Below, one piece after another: positions 48,101 to 60,919 of a DNA stretch of 64,000 nt; within the stretch, counting starts at the first letter, position 1, and each line of letters starts with the position of its first letter. Under the pieces are notes generated by a model that did not search any database, was not told the origin of the DNA, and saw nothing but the letters and a program-made list of their open reading frames with translations. Source of the DNA: Capitella teleta. Its lineage: Eukaryota > Annelida > Polychaeta > Capitellidae. The stretch is from assembly GCA_000328365.1 (NCBI GenBank), contig KB302576.1:104565-168564 (forward strand), in the 5' to 3' direction. The translations under genes and the position numbers were made by a program.

Positions 48101-50979
48101 AATTACATGGTCCCATCTTGAACATCGCGATGTATCAAGTTTTATCAATGGACTTGAATCCACTTGATATCAGACACCAAGCCGACCATCCAAGTGAGCT
48201 GTTTAAAAACACTCAATGTTTTCGGTCAGTTTTTCCCCACTTGTGCGAAATTACTCAACTTCTGTGTTGCGAAAAGAATCAATACTTTTCGTGTACACAG
48301 GGAAGTTGTGTTTCCTGAATCATATGCCCGTTGTACAACGATTCTATTTATAGACATTAGTCGGGGTCAATAACATCGTATTCTCGCGAATCTTCGCCTA
48401 GGGTACGAGATTTTAATTGAGGGAATTTATATGAAATGATTTTCAAGCACAAATTCTGTGCTAATTAATTTATCACTTATAAATCAAGCTTTGCTGGGAT
48501 TTCCTCATTGATGACCTTTGACCTAAATTTGGCTGGTTCAGCGTTTACTGGGCAATTTAACGGCTATCAGCGTAGCTTGACCACAACACTAGCTCCTGCT
48601 GACCACAAAGTCCGCTGTGGGCGGGGAGGGGGGGGTGTAATTCTTGTGGTCAATTCAGGGGGGGTATTTAGGGCGGAGTCGTTTGAATACCTGTTGGGCT
48701 GTGTGTAGGAAATGCCGATTTATGCGATTGAAGTGTTACCTTGGAACATGTGGGTTTAAGCAATTTGAAATTCAGTCTCGGTTTCGTCATATGTATATTT
48801 GAATAATTGTGAATATTTTAATTAGTCGTTCATTATTTATTCCAGTATACGTCAGCAACATGCTGAAGGAATCTAAAGACGAGGCGGTGGCTCGTCTGCT
48901 ACGCTGCCTCCCTTTATTGCGCGCTGGAAACACGCAAGCGAAAGCGGCCTACACCAAGATCATGCCCCTGATCCTCCACCACTCCATCGAGCAGGGTTGC
49001 CACATCGAAGAGAGTCGCCAGCTGCTCTCCTATTGGCTCATCCACCCAGCGCTTTCAACCGCTGAACGCGGCCGATTCACGCTCTGGCTGAGCCACCTGG
49101 AGGAACGATGTAGCTCTGCTCATCATGCGGCTGCTAGTGGGGAATCTGAGAACCTGGACAATAAAGTGACCGCTAACTGGACAGAGCGTTTGAACTCAGC
49201 TGCAGATTGTGAGGGCGCGGCCGGATCTGCGGCTGGGCCTCAACACCGTCCGATCACGAACAACAACGTCTTCAGTCCTGAGTTACCCAGCCCCCATCTT
49301 CCCCTGCACAGCACCCTCTCCGGTCCTCCCTCCCTCACGAATGGTCAGTCGCAAGATTTAGCCGTTCTCCCGTTTTATTTTTTATCGATATCCCCGCAGC
49401 TGGTGATCCTAACAGCCACAGACAGCTGGCGGGAAGTGCTTCCGTGGGTGGCCCCAATTTGAGCCTCTCGGGGACCGTGTCAAACTGGCTCACCCAACAC
49501 GAAGACATGTTGGGTCACGCCCCGTTGTCCCCACAGAGCTCAGAGTCCTCGTCCGGAAGCGAGCATCCGGATGAAGGCCATTCGGGTCGCATGGGGTCGC
49601 TTAGCAACGAGCGAAACATGTTCCTGGAGGAACACAGTGGCATGAGGGGTTAGTGCCGTTCGATTTTGTTTGCGGTCGTTATTTATTTGTTTGTTTACAG
49701 ATGTTCCGGTTTGGCTGAAGAGCCTTCGTCTGCATAAATACTCCATGCTGTTTCAGACCATGAAATATGATGATATGATGGAATTATCTGAAGAATACTT
49801 AGAAAGCCAGGTAATTGATGTTAATTAATTGGTTAATATAACTGTCAACGTTTTTTTCATGGCAGAATGTAACTAAAGGAGCTCGCAACAAAATTATTCT
49901 CAGCATCAAAAAATTGAAGCTCAGACAACCGGAGCTACGAGCAATGGAGAAGGTGAGAAATTGAGAGAAGTGAGGACATTTCTCATGGTCGATATCCTCA
50001 GGAAATCATGGATAGTGGAAATCTGAAGCAGGCTTTGCAAGAGCTGAAGGCCATGTTGAACACTCCCATTAAACGCTTCGTTCCGCCGGTCGACCAGAAA
50101 GAGGCTGTGACCTCTGAGGGCGAGGGCAACATAGCTGAAGGTGACCTTCCCGGTCAGATTACTCGGGTTCTCGGCAAATGTGAGCGTTGACTCGGCTGCG
50201 TGTGGTTTCGTATGTGAATATTTTGTGTGTTTTTGCTTTCAGTTTGTACGCAGTTGTTGATTGGCATGGGACGACTCGAAGATGAATGTTACAATCATTA
50301 TCTCCAGTTGCTAGATCGATGCAACAGCCACGAGGTTTGTGCAATATTCACCGGTTTTCATTGTTAATTATCGTAATTTTATTTAAAGGCGTTTCTCGAT
50401 GAACAGAAGAAGAAATTGCTTTCCTGGAAACAACAAATACAGAAAATCTGGCAGCCACCCGCGACCAAATACACCCTGGACAGGCATCGCAAGCTGTTTG
50501 CGCAACAACCCGCGTTCCCAGTCCATTGGCTACGTCAGCAGCAGCAACAGCAAAGACCCCCTCTGCGAGGGAACCCGCAGATCCTGCAGAAGCAGCCCAA
50601 GTGGACGTTCAACGGCCGACCCCCCGTGCCCTCAGCCGTCATGGCGGCTAACCTCAGCAACATGACGGGGCCGGCCGTCGGTCTGTCGCCGGCCGCTCTG
50701 TATCGCAACAACTCCTTCAACGCCGCATTCACTCACCGTCCTGTCATGGAGGTCAAGCAACCAGTGACTCGCACTCATTCTGCTCCGATGCGCACATCTC
50801 AATATCCGATCGGACTTCATCCGCGCCCTGGTTGGTACCTCCGGCTTCCTCGCTTCTCTCGTTTATTTCTCTCTCTCGTAGCCGTGGAGGTTACATCTGA
50901 CGAGGTCACCGAGGTCGACGCCCTTTGTTCGTCCATGGCGAAGCACGCTCTCGGCAGCTTCGGAGAGAGTTTATGGTAA
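45145..50979 (+). CDS. SAMD4A: Smaug/SAMD4 translational repressor
   Basis: Nine exons (45145-45355, 48846-49343, 49400-49648, 49701-49810, 49866-49952, 50002-50179, 50243-50334, 50389-50830, 50882-50979) join in phase to 654 residues (human 718). The N-terminal region [20 protein letters not shown] is the Smaug dimerisation region. The SAM domain (about residues 325-385) has [20 protein letters not shown] and [10 protein letters not shown], the basic RNA-loop-binding face. The PHAT region ([17 protein letters not shown] to [12 protein letters not shown]) follows. The end [14 protein letters not shown] matches the vertebrate C-terminus. Smaug binds CNGG stem-loops and recruits CCR4-NOT to silence mRNA. 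The start could also be the Met at 45160, which aligns with MFRDQVG. The last 51-nt intron is stop-free and 3n. A further donor overlaps the stop codon region. Confidence 0.95.
45582..45976. repeat. inverted-repeat element family B, copy 2
   Basis: It starts GGTTACATAACGGTCTCATT and ends in the inverse-like GGGAGCCAATGAAACAGAGC. The interior matches copy 1 (36646-36940) in opposite orientation. It is inside Smaug intron 1. Confidence 0.65.
46740..47640. other. C-rich, CpG-containing patch in Smaug intron 1
   Basis: Two poly-C runs (near 46768 and 46892) and several CGCG-containing motifs (TTTGGCGCGAG, TTTCGCGCC, TTCGCGCGCTCC) stand out from the AT-rich surroundings. Open frames here reflect pyrimidine runs. 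The patch could be an alternative promoter of the Smaug gene; there is no direct proof. Confidence 0.35.
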
Positions 50980-52060
50980 GATTTCACGCTCGGTAGTTTG
51001 TTATTGTCCGGTTCTATAGAAGTGATGATTATGGGTTTATTTGTGGTTTCTGATTGTAAATGTTTTTTTTTTGTCTTCTCCTACAGAGGTCGACTGGTGA
51101 TTACATAAGGTGCTACCTCACCTGGGAAAAGAAAAAAATGCTGATGGAAATTTGTTTTTTATTAAGCGGTTGTTTTTTTGTGGTTTTTTTTTTTTTTTTT
51201 TTTTCACTCGTGAAACTAAACATGTTTTCTGCATTTATTTATTTTCCTGTTTCCGTGTTTTGGCCTTGTTTTATCTCTGCTCATGTTTTCAGTTATTAAT
51301 TCCTCTTTTGTTACTTCAATATCATATTTATAATCGAATCACCCTGTACAAATTATAAAAGAAAACTTGAATATTTTCTGGAAAGAAAGAATTGATCAGA
51401 CAACATATTTCAATCTTTTATGAAATCCAATTATTATTTTTCCCCTCATAAATAAATTATTGTGACAATTTTGAGAAAAGAAAAGAAAAATCTTGATCAA
51501 ATATTTCTTCGCAGAGACTTAATTATCAGTCGTTAATTAAGTCCCTTCCTCACTGTTGCACGGTGTTCTTTTTCAAACTTTTATTTCCACGCATAATCAC
51601 TTTATGTTTTCTGTACACACCGCTTTATACGTGCCATCTTGAAATATATCCTCCCCCCCCCCTTCTCCTACTTGTGTTATATAACGGCTGGCTCCTCTGT
51701 CAAAATCAGAACCATTTTTCCTCTTGATGAGTGAATATTTATGTATTTATATATAAAAGGCAACTGACTTGAATGTGTGTACAATCTTGATTCTCTTCTT
51801 CTCGAGTTTCGTTCTCTTGTTTTTATCGTTTTTTTTTTTTTTGCTGAAAGAGAAAAGCCTCTGAGAGGTGAATGTGTGTCTCTCTTTTTCTCTTGCTTCT
51901 TTGTCTCGTACCATTCTCAACTTTTCTCAACTAAGATTCTTACATGTTAGCTCTATGAGTAGATTTGTTAGGTTCTTTCGATTAACTCCCTTTTAGTCTG
52001 TGACGTAGCCATTTCTCTCTTGTGTATAATCCTTCCATTTTTTTTGGTCATTTCAATAAA
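50980..52060 (+). terminator. Smaug 3' UTR with poly(A) signal
   Basis: T-rich sequence without exons follows the stop codon and ends at AATAAA (52055-52060) within CATTTCAATAAATATGTTC. That is about 1.08 kb of 3' UTR if this signal is used. Earlier AATAAA-like sites exist (near 51450). Confidence 0.5.
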
Positions 52061-54870
52061 TATGTTCATTTTCATTGAAGCTGTTTGCTCGAATCTCTTT
52101 GAATTTTATTAATTTTTTCTCTTAATTATTGTGCCTCTCGTGAAATGTTGGAGAAATCTTCAGGGACTTGCGGGAATAAACAAAAGTGCCTAGTTTAAGA
52201 AAGAATCTTACTCACTGCAACAGCAAAATTACTAGGGTTACTAGTAATTTATTCATTTTTCAGCATCAAATTAACTTTTACGGTTATAAGTCAATTAGGT
52301 GAGTTTTATGTTTATGCAGAGCAGAACTCCAGTAGAATTATTCCCGTGACAAACAGTCACACCTCCCTATTCGGCCACACTGCTCTTGTACTGAAAGTAA
52401 TTTAGGTCAATTCAACCATGCAACAGTGATCTGTTTACTGTACTGCATGTAGGTCAGCTCCCCATGCGTTATGAAACACACAGAATAGTCATTATTACGT
52501 AATGATTTTTTCTGTGCAAAAATAAAAAAGCGTTATGATTTGCAAGAAAAGTCCGTTATGACTGCCAGGTCAAGGCCATTTGGCAAGGGTGGGTAACTTC
52601 TTAGGAAACTTTAAACATATTAAAAACTAAAAGTGAAAAATCACCGACATTCCTCGACCGTGAATCGGATCTAACGATGAAATGACATTGCACAGATGAG
52701 GAAGATCTCGTCACAACGCAAGGTAATTTGCATTATTCTACTTTGAGTTTCTCTCGAAAACTTACGGAAATTCGTGAATGACGTTTCAGCATTCAGTCAC
52801 GACGTAGAGTCACGAAGGGTCATGCTCAGTAGACACAATTACAGGAACACTAACCTCGATAATCGTAATTAATTAATTAATTGATTTATTAATTCTAGAG
52901 ATGCTAGCGCATTCGTGCAACATATTCGTTATATAGGCCAAATGGCCGAGCTAGTACCGATACCTTTTGTGTTATAACTAATATAAGTATGGAACCTTCG
53001 AAGCTCATGATCATCTCATGTCCTAGGGTCATCAGAGAGACAGAAATACACACTGACAAGGAAGCACCTATCAGCTTTAATCGATCTACAATTAAATCCT
53101 ACTTCAGGTGCCTATGGGTCTACAATGACAGGCTATAACAGTCTTAATCTTATCAATATCTTTATCTCTCGTTTATCTCGTATAAGTCTGACCAAGCATG
53201 GGTTCAAGTGGACCTCATAAAATGAGCGACTGACTGTGTTGTCTGCTCCGTAGTTCGGCAGACAGTAATTGGCTTATCAGTGGTTCTGAGTTATAATTAG
53301 GCCTCGTTAGTAGAGTACTGTGATCATACGTGTATATATAATTCTGGATTGCAAGTGTCAGATTGTATTGATCTAATGATCTGTTACAATCTTGTATTGA
53401 TTTGTTTGAAACATTTTATAATATTTGTATTCATTGTGCAGCTATCAAGTCTATAGATATCAATAGGCAATCATTTAATTGTAATATTAATTGATATATA
53501 CAGCTGAGCTTAGCACCCAACCTTTGGCTAATTATCACGTCTGTTTGCATCATTTCTCAGCTTTTGTTATGTAATATAATCAGTGATAACTTTAACTACA
53601 TTTTCCTGATTAATTATTCGTAAGCTCTATAATTAGCACAATTATATGCAGGCGAACAAATTAAGTTCAAAATTGCACAGTTTTAATTGTTCAGCTGTAA
53701 TCGGAACAGCAAGAACAGGATAGTTCAGACACCTTTTAAATCTCCAATCAAGCACCCAGTTACCTGGCGTAAGTTGCATTTTTCCTTGGATTCCAGTGAT
53801 CAGCTGATTTAGCCATATTATCGAGGATTCATCTGAGAGGCAAATTTATTGAAATTATTTTGTTGCAAACCGGATCAATTTGTATGATAGGTGATTGAAT
53901 ATTAGGAAACTGTTTTATTGACTTGTATAAGGGTCAATCTGTTATTAACTGTTGAACATTCAGCTTGATTCCCATTCTCTGCTACATACGTCTGTGATAG
54001 CACTTAAAACAGTTTCAATATTGATGAAATCTCAGCTGAAATATCAATATTCAGCCATTATCAAGAAGCCATTTAATGCAGCCTAGAAAAGCACAGCTTA
54101 ATTCAACACAAATTTAAAACCTGCTTTATTTTGTCCTCGGCTGAACCCTCGAAATGGCTTCATTATTCTTCATTTGTTTAGCAGAATAATGTTTGTCTTT
54201 GTCTTTTTCAAGGTTGCATACATTAGTGTCCTGATATTTGTAAAACAGTCTGTGTTTTAGGTTTTTTTTTCCCTTCCCTAATTCCCACAGGAGGGGAAAG
54301 GGTAAACGGGAGATATTATGAGGTGAGATCTGCTGTGGAGAGTTTTAAATAATGTACATATTGCAGGAGACTACTAGTGTTATAATAATATACATGCACA
54401 CAACATGTTTTCATTTTCCTGGAACATTAAACTAGATTATCAACATTCCTGGTTACCATGGTAACATATATTGTTCAAAACACGTGGTACTTAATTATAA
54501 GCAATCACCATAGTATTTCATTTATGTAGGAATGGAGACCAATCACATCATATTGTGCATGGTGATTATATAACCATTAATCACTTTGATTTGACCTCCT
54601 ATAACCACGCCACGGCCTTCTGGGTTTTCCCTTTCTGTTTCGATTTCCTCGCATCTTTTGCTGAAAATCCTTGAGCAGGGATTTTCTCAGCCGCTCCTTA
54701 TAAAGACAAACTCTTTAAAGATATCTTTCAATTTAGCACTGAATCTTCATATTAAAGATGGGGTGAGTGATACTAATTAATATATCGATCTTCGAATATA
54801 TATAATATAATTATTTATTTTCCACACTAACTATTTTCACATAGTAATAATAATCTATCAAAACTAGGAT

Positions 54871-54903
<33 letters not shown>

Positions 54904-55110
54904 TTTCTCGAACCATGTGATGTTTATTTAGGGTCTGAAGTTCGTGTTTGTTTATACAACAGTTCCTCTGTTATTCTGTCAAAAAGAAAAACGCACACAG
55001 TCAGAAGCGAGCGAACGATAATTATAATCTTATCTCTTATCTTTCCGGACTTAAAGTGCTGCGCAACTCGAATTCTCTTTAGTTTAATCTTGGGTTATCT
55101 CCTTCGAACA
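52061..55110. other. intergenic, no gene seen
   Basis: Three kilobases of AT-rich sequence without a supportable exon. An inverted AAGCGTTATGATTTGC at about 52530 echoes the RAB3GAP2 intron repeat. The end may hold the promoter of the receptor gene. Confidence 0.45.
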
Positions 55111-55133
55111 GGAGTCTTGTATGAGCTGCTACA

Positions 55134-55341
55134 ATGGTGTACAATTCCTATGTTTGCAGTCACGCCAAAAGATCGCCTCTTCGTCACCAAGAGGCGCAGT
55201 GCTTGATGCCTTCTGGTTGCCGTGACAACGAGATGGCGGAGCCCAGGTTCAAGACCGAGCAGGACATATGCGAAGAGGAGAAGGAGGAATATTTGGAACC
55301 ATCCAATCACCTCCGATTGGCGCCATACGTCAACGATAATG
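55134..55341 (+). CDS. candidate first exon of the type II receptor
   Basis: An open frame from ATG (55134, or the inner ATG at 55233) runs to a GTCGGT donor at 55342. The part after 55233 is strongly acidic and protein-like (MAEPRFKTEQDICEEEKEEY, then LEPSNHL), including a Y-L-E-P motif like those in the downstream exons. It can join in phase to an acceptor at 57301 that reads into the exon containing Met 57361. Without transcripts, whether it belongs to the same gene is uncertain. Confidence 0.35.
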
Positions 55342-57360
55342 GTCGGTGTACTCGCTTGTAATTCTCTGATTTCCATTATTGCAATCGGATTCATTTGCCT
55401 CGAATCTGATTTCATGTATAGTACTAGTGACTAACTTTCGTAGTTGATGCTGCATCCGTTTTCGACTCATCATCGGGAAGACCCGGTTTCTATATTTAGA
55501 AAAAGTAATGTGATCGATCCTTGTTATCCTAGACCTATATATATATACATGAATTAAGCGGACATGAAAATTTAAAAAAATGGAGCATTCGTGTATCAAG
55601 TTATCAATTTCTCGACCATGCATTATGAATTTACAAATCCGAAGGAATTTTTTTATTTCCTCCTCTCAAAATCTTCTTTACATCAAATCACCAGTATATT
55701 ACCACACTTATTTTTTCGAGTATTGAACGTTGACACGTTTCGAAACTTGATTCGCAAGTGAAGTAGTAAACAGTAAACACATCCATCGCCTGAATATTTT
55801 TTATTATTTTTTTATTTTGTTTTTTAATTTTTATTTATTTATTTATTATTATTTTTTTTTTTTCGCGCATCGTTCTCCGAGATAGATATGCATCTTTTCA
55901 GTTTCGATAGTAACCAAGTCGCCAAGCACGTGGCCGGCGCTAAATTTATCAAACGTGGAGTGAAAACCAACGATGTGTTTATGTTCGCACGGAGGTTACG
56001 CTAATAGAAGTCCCACACGCTCATACAAAAAGAAAAATATATATATATTAAAAAGTTTAAAAGTCAGCCATGCATATCCGGCGTATCATTAGATAGCTTC
56101 CAAACCCATGCACTACTCCTTGCTCCGTTAAACTGTAAAAGGAAATCACAAATGAAGAAAAATGCTTTTGAAAAGGTTTCGAGCGTCTCTTTCGTTCAGT
56201 ATTTCGAGCCCTTAACATAAATTTGATCGGAGTATTTAACGATTAGCCTGATAAGGTCAGTATTATTTTTTTTCCTTATTCTTAATAATAACGATAATTG
56301 TAATAGTTTATTCAATAATAACATAAAATGTTCAGTAATGATATTTTTGACAGAAGCGAGATCGCTTTTACGTGAAATATACAAGACCATACGAGGAAAA
56401 TTTTACGAAGAAAATCTTTCCTTGATAAGAACTGAGATAATAACTTCTACCTCCTCATCTGGGTGGAGGCGTCTCCACCACCTCCTCTTAGGATATCCCT
56501 GTACCAGGGTTTCGTTTTGCCCTTTTGTTATCGATTTCAAAGTTTGAGAAAATAAAGAAAAGCTGAATAATTAAGAAGGTGCTTGAAATCGATTGTACGA
56601 AGATGCGTGTTTCGACGTATTCTTTCACTTCTGAAGTAGTTGAACTTAGCTGAACAGGGTCACGATATGTCCTCTTAATAGACCTGTTTAATATACTTCA
56701 CCCGAAAGTAAATAAGTAATTAGTCAGAGATGTCTATCTTAGTCGGTCAGTCTTCAGTCTTGACTATTCTATGAGGTTATGTAATAACTCGTGTGATGTG
56801 ACTGCATGGCTAGATGGCGCTAACGACCGTTATGATTTATGACGTAATTCTCGTCGTTTCATGGTTGATATTTTGTCGACTGTGAAACGGTTTACGATTT
56901 CGAGGAATCTCGAGAATTCGTCTCGATCGCATTCTATCACTATTCACTTTCACTCACCCCACGAATCCAGTACATTAAGTACCGTATATTTTAATATATG
57001 CCTTAGTACACACACCCACTGTTCCTATGATTGTGTACCAGTACACTCGTAATCCAGTATCTCCCGCTTTCCCCGTTCTGCGGCTTCGAGTTAATATCGT
57101 GACGTCTTAAATTTCGTGCCCCGCATTCCAAACTTAATGCTCTCAGCAAAGAATTCACTCTCTCGCGCATTCATTCAGTCGGGGATTAAACAGCTTCGCA
57201 TGGCCACTGGGATATAATATCTACGCGTATACTTGTGTTTGGATTATCATTCATTAAAATAAAGTCGACATTTTTGACTTTTTTTTCTGTATTCGATGGA
57301 GTACACCGTAACAAACCCTGTGCGCTCAAAGTGATTTTCGTGGCACACGATTTATTTACC

Positions 57361-57547
57361 ATGCGTGACTCTGTGGCGTACAAGAAATGGAACGAATCGC
57401 AGCAATCCATTCATTCTGTTGCGTCTTCTACCCAATTGGATAGCTGCTACGCACAGTATGGGCCTTATTACGTCATTCCTGACGCTCGCCCTGGTAAGTA
57501 CACGTGTACTCGTGGCTGGCTCGGCGCAAAAGTTAAGTTGTACTGTC

Positions 57548-57582
<35 letters not shown>

Positions 57583-59980
57583 AATTCAACGTTTCCAGAG
57601 AGATTGATTTAGCTTTGTGTCGGCAGGAAATATTTTTTCTATCTGCATTCCTTCCGCCCATTGTTTTCTTGAACTAATAAAAAAAACCTTTCTGTTCTGA
57701 TCAGAAGCCGGCATTTCGGGACCTCTGCCTTTTGTTGTTTTCTTGTTTTCTTGCGGCATTGTGGAGCCACAATTGACCTAATTTTACTTCCCTTTCCAGA
57801 CCCGAACCGCCTCAGCGACCTGAGTTCCTCCTCTAACCCCAGAGGCCACACTCCGTCCCCGCCCACACGATCCCCTCCTTGGCCCCCGGTCGACTCCTAC
57901 GGACAGAGTCCCCCTCCCCCGAAGATGGTCAACTTGAACGGTCGACCAGAAAGCGTGGCTGTGCAAGGCCACGAGTATGAGGAACTGCCAAAGTAGGCGC
58001 GATCAATTCCAATCGAATTCACTCTATGTCGTCATTTTTAGGTATCGGAATGTTGAGTATGATTACGCGGACCCTTCCCTGCAAGCTCCTCCCCCTCCTT
58101 CTCTCCCGGGAAAAGACTCGCGCCCTCCCTCGGGGTGTCGTTCGGTCAGAGCCCGACCGAGTCCGGATAATTTAGCGGATGGCGTCGACGGTAACCAGAA
58201 CACGTACAGGTGTGTGGATCCGTAACGGAAAATGATCACCAAAGGAAAAAAAAATTGCTTTGTTTACACGCAGGAAACGGAAGAACCCGTTGTACGAATC
58301 AACCACGGAACGACGCGTCAGCAAGGTTGATCTGAAGCACCGTTCAAACGGCCACGCGCGCTGCTCGTGTGCGGTGGGGGTGGTGGCGCTTATAGTCGCC
58401 CTCCTTGCTTTCATCCTCGCCGTTTATGGCATCACACGAGTCGAAGAACCGGGTATTAATCAACAATTAGCAAATATATATACATGCCAAAATACGCTGA
58501 TCTTAATTTCAGAAATCATAGCACCGGCCACATCAGCGCTGCTGATTTCAACACCGTATCAGAATCAGTTAGAAGAAGCGATTAACATGCTGGAAAATCT
58601 CGACGCCCGCTACTCCACCCTGCGAGAACAGGTGAGAGTTTGATCGTTACGGCAACCACGCTTGATCGCTTCAATTAAAATCGGCATGAACAACTGCTGG
58701 TGTTGATTACGGATGCAATGAACGCCTCACTTGTCTCTCAGGGATGCAGTCAACCAACTCACTCAACTACTCCCTGGTTTGATCTTTCACTGAAGGTGTT
58801 ATATAAGAGAAGATTTGATATCTTAGTGTTGTGAACTCTCTGTGTTAGGTTCATGTTTTTAGAGATGGAATCAAGCGCCTCAACTGATTAATCAACGCAG
58901 TGAAAAGGTTTTTTTATTCGTCGGACTGTAATCAGGTCAAATCTGATCTCGGCTGTCTTTAAGCTGCACAGTGCGTTGCTTGCGCATAACACGTCCTTGG
59001 ACGAATTGTTTGTCCATCAACGAGACCTGTGGGTGCAGGTATGATTAGATTGAGCAGTGTTTTTTTTAGTCGCACAAGAAAGTTAACTAACGCCAGATGT
59101 TGCCTCTTAACCTCACGTGAATTTATCCGAGGGGGACGGAATATCGAGCGTTTATTTCGTAGGCATGCTTCAAAAGTTCAAATATTTGTGTCGCGATCCG
59201 CTTGGCTTCTTTGTTACAGATTACATGAATGTTGCCTGTTGTTTTTGTCTTATCATTGCTTATCATCTGTTAGATTTTGGTCATCGCACATACATGAATC
59301 CCAATCTCACATATTAGTGCGATCTTTCAGTTGGACTCCCAAAATGAGAAATTCGCCAGCGTAAGAGAACTAGAGATGACTGTCAGCAGACAGCAAGCCG
59401 TCATCACCAACCTCACCTCACAGTTAGAACGCGTTGAATCGGACACAGCCTCAGCCAACTCAGCGTACGCAGCCTTAGCCGCTGAGCTGGAGCGCGTTCG
59501 CAAGATGCCAGGACCTCCCGTGAGTCGGATGCTAACATCCTTCTGTTTATCAGTATTGGGTATAATTATCTACTTTCACAGGGAGCTGGTAATCTCAGTC
59601 AGTGCGTGTTCAACCAGCGCCTTTTAACGATCGGAACTCCGCCCTCGTCACAAATGACCGTCAACACGCCTTGGGTCCCTGCTACCGAGAACGAAGCCTC
59701 GGTGAGAATCGAAATCCGACTGGTTTTTTTTTTAATCGAGAGTTGAATTTCTGCGCTCTTTATCAAGAGGTTAATTTGTAGAGAATTCACTTTGAATAAA
59801 CTTTTGCAGAATTCTGTTATCCTTGGAGTGGAATGTTCTGCTATCAACTGGACACAATCTTTCTTGAACACCGCTGTAACCGCATGGGGCCAAAAGTATC
59901 GCTGCAAGTGTTCAGGACCAGTGGGCGACTCGGATTCCGTCTGCTTGATATACTACTGGACGTGTCCTCTAATATCGTGA
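57361..59980 (+). CDS. predicted type II membrane receptor, proline/tyrosine-rich tail and coiled-coil ectodomain
   Basis: Exons 57361-57493, 57800-57992, 58042-58209, 58274-58452, 58513-58631, 58742-58776, 58936-59038, 59331-59519, 59582-59701 and 59810-59980 join in phase to 469 residues. The 35-nt exon at 58742 is the least certain. An alternative 45-nt segment (58863-58907) is open but does not keep phase. The N-terminal half lacks a signal peptide. It has Y-x-x-P (YVIP, YADP), YEELP, NPLY and proline runs (SPPPPK, APPPPSLPGK). One helix (CAVGVVALIVALLAFILAVY) follows a basic stretch, giving type II orientation. Outside are heptad-like helices (RELEMTVSRQQAVITNLTSQ) and a Cys-rich end (VECSAINW ... 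YRCKCSG ... CLIYYWTCPL). AATAAA is near 60234. The family is not recognised; the layout recalls scavenger-receptor-like or lectin-like type II proteins. Confidence 0.7.
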
Positions 59981-60352
59981 AGGTCATGTGACCTTGAGAC
60001 TGCTTCGACAACATCCCTGGTGTAATACTCATCATTATCATTCAATATGTCTTTATTTTTTATCTCATATTTTTTGCTAGAACTCAATTATCTGCAATTT
60101 TTTTGGGTTGTTATTTTTTTAGATTTGTTTTTATGTTTTATTGTCTGAATGTGTTATTAATCATTTACAAAAAAAAAATCTTTATTGTTGTGAATTATTA
60201 TCGATGTATTTTATGCGCAGAACTCACCATGAAATAAATTGATCGTGGAAGTACAATATATTTTGTATATCACATGAATTTTCATGCTCTCCCGAGTCGA
60301 TAATACTCACTGACTTGAAAAACAAATTTCTTTAGAAGAATCATATGGAATT

Positions 60353-60764
60353 TATATGTGACCCCTCGTGCCAAAACCCGAACTAAGTCGCTGATCAAAT
60401 TCCCGAGAAACAAGCCTTGAGAGGTCAAATGGGTTCAAAATGTGGATGGGAAAATAAAGAAAACGATCTCTTTCCTCACATGCAAGAATCATGTCAGTAT
60501 GTGACCAATGAGTTCTTATTTTTGTGTATAATTAAGCCCATTGTATTGACAGATGAATCATTTTGAATCTTTGCCAACTTGAATTTCTCATCTTCAATTA
60601 CATGTGAGGTTGACCCGTAAACCGGCTGTAACTTTTGATCTACTGCTCCGATTGAGATCATTCTTGCACCAAACTGAACAGATTTGTATCAGCAATTATA
60701 AGGCATTAAAAACCTAACAATGTGATTTAGTGGTTTCAGCCCCTATTGTTGGGGTTACATATTA
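60353..60764. repeat. MITE family A, copy 2
   Basis: It starts TATATGTGACCCCTCGTGCC, like copy 1 at 36964, and follows it for about 350 bp. The right end is decayed (TTGGGGTTACATA), so this copy is older or damaged. It lies between the convergent receptor and USP1-like genes. Confidence 0.85.
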
Positions 60765-60919
60765 GGTGCCTCAAAAAACACATCACTGCCACAGAGCTAA
60801 AGTAAATACTTGAAAAAATTTCTAGTTCAATACTAAAACTGAAAAAAAAAAAAAATTTAATTTGAATCAAAGAGGTTGAGTGATATGGGAACTTTATTCA
60901 ATAAAATATACGATGGACG

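Noticed and set aside
58863-58907. 45-nt open segment with good splice borders in the receptor gene
   Set aside because: Including it breaks the phase into the next exon; left out of the preferred model, though it could be an alternative exon.
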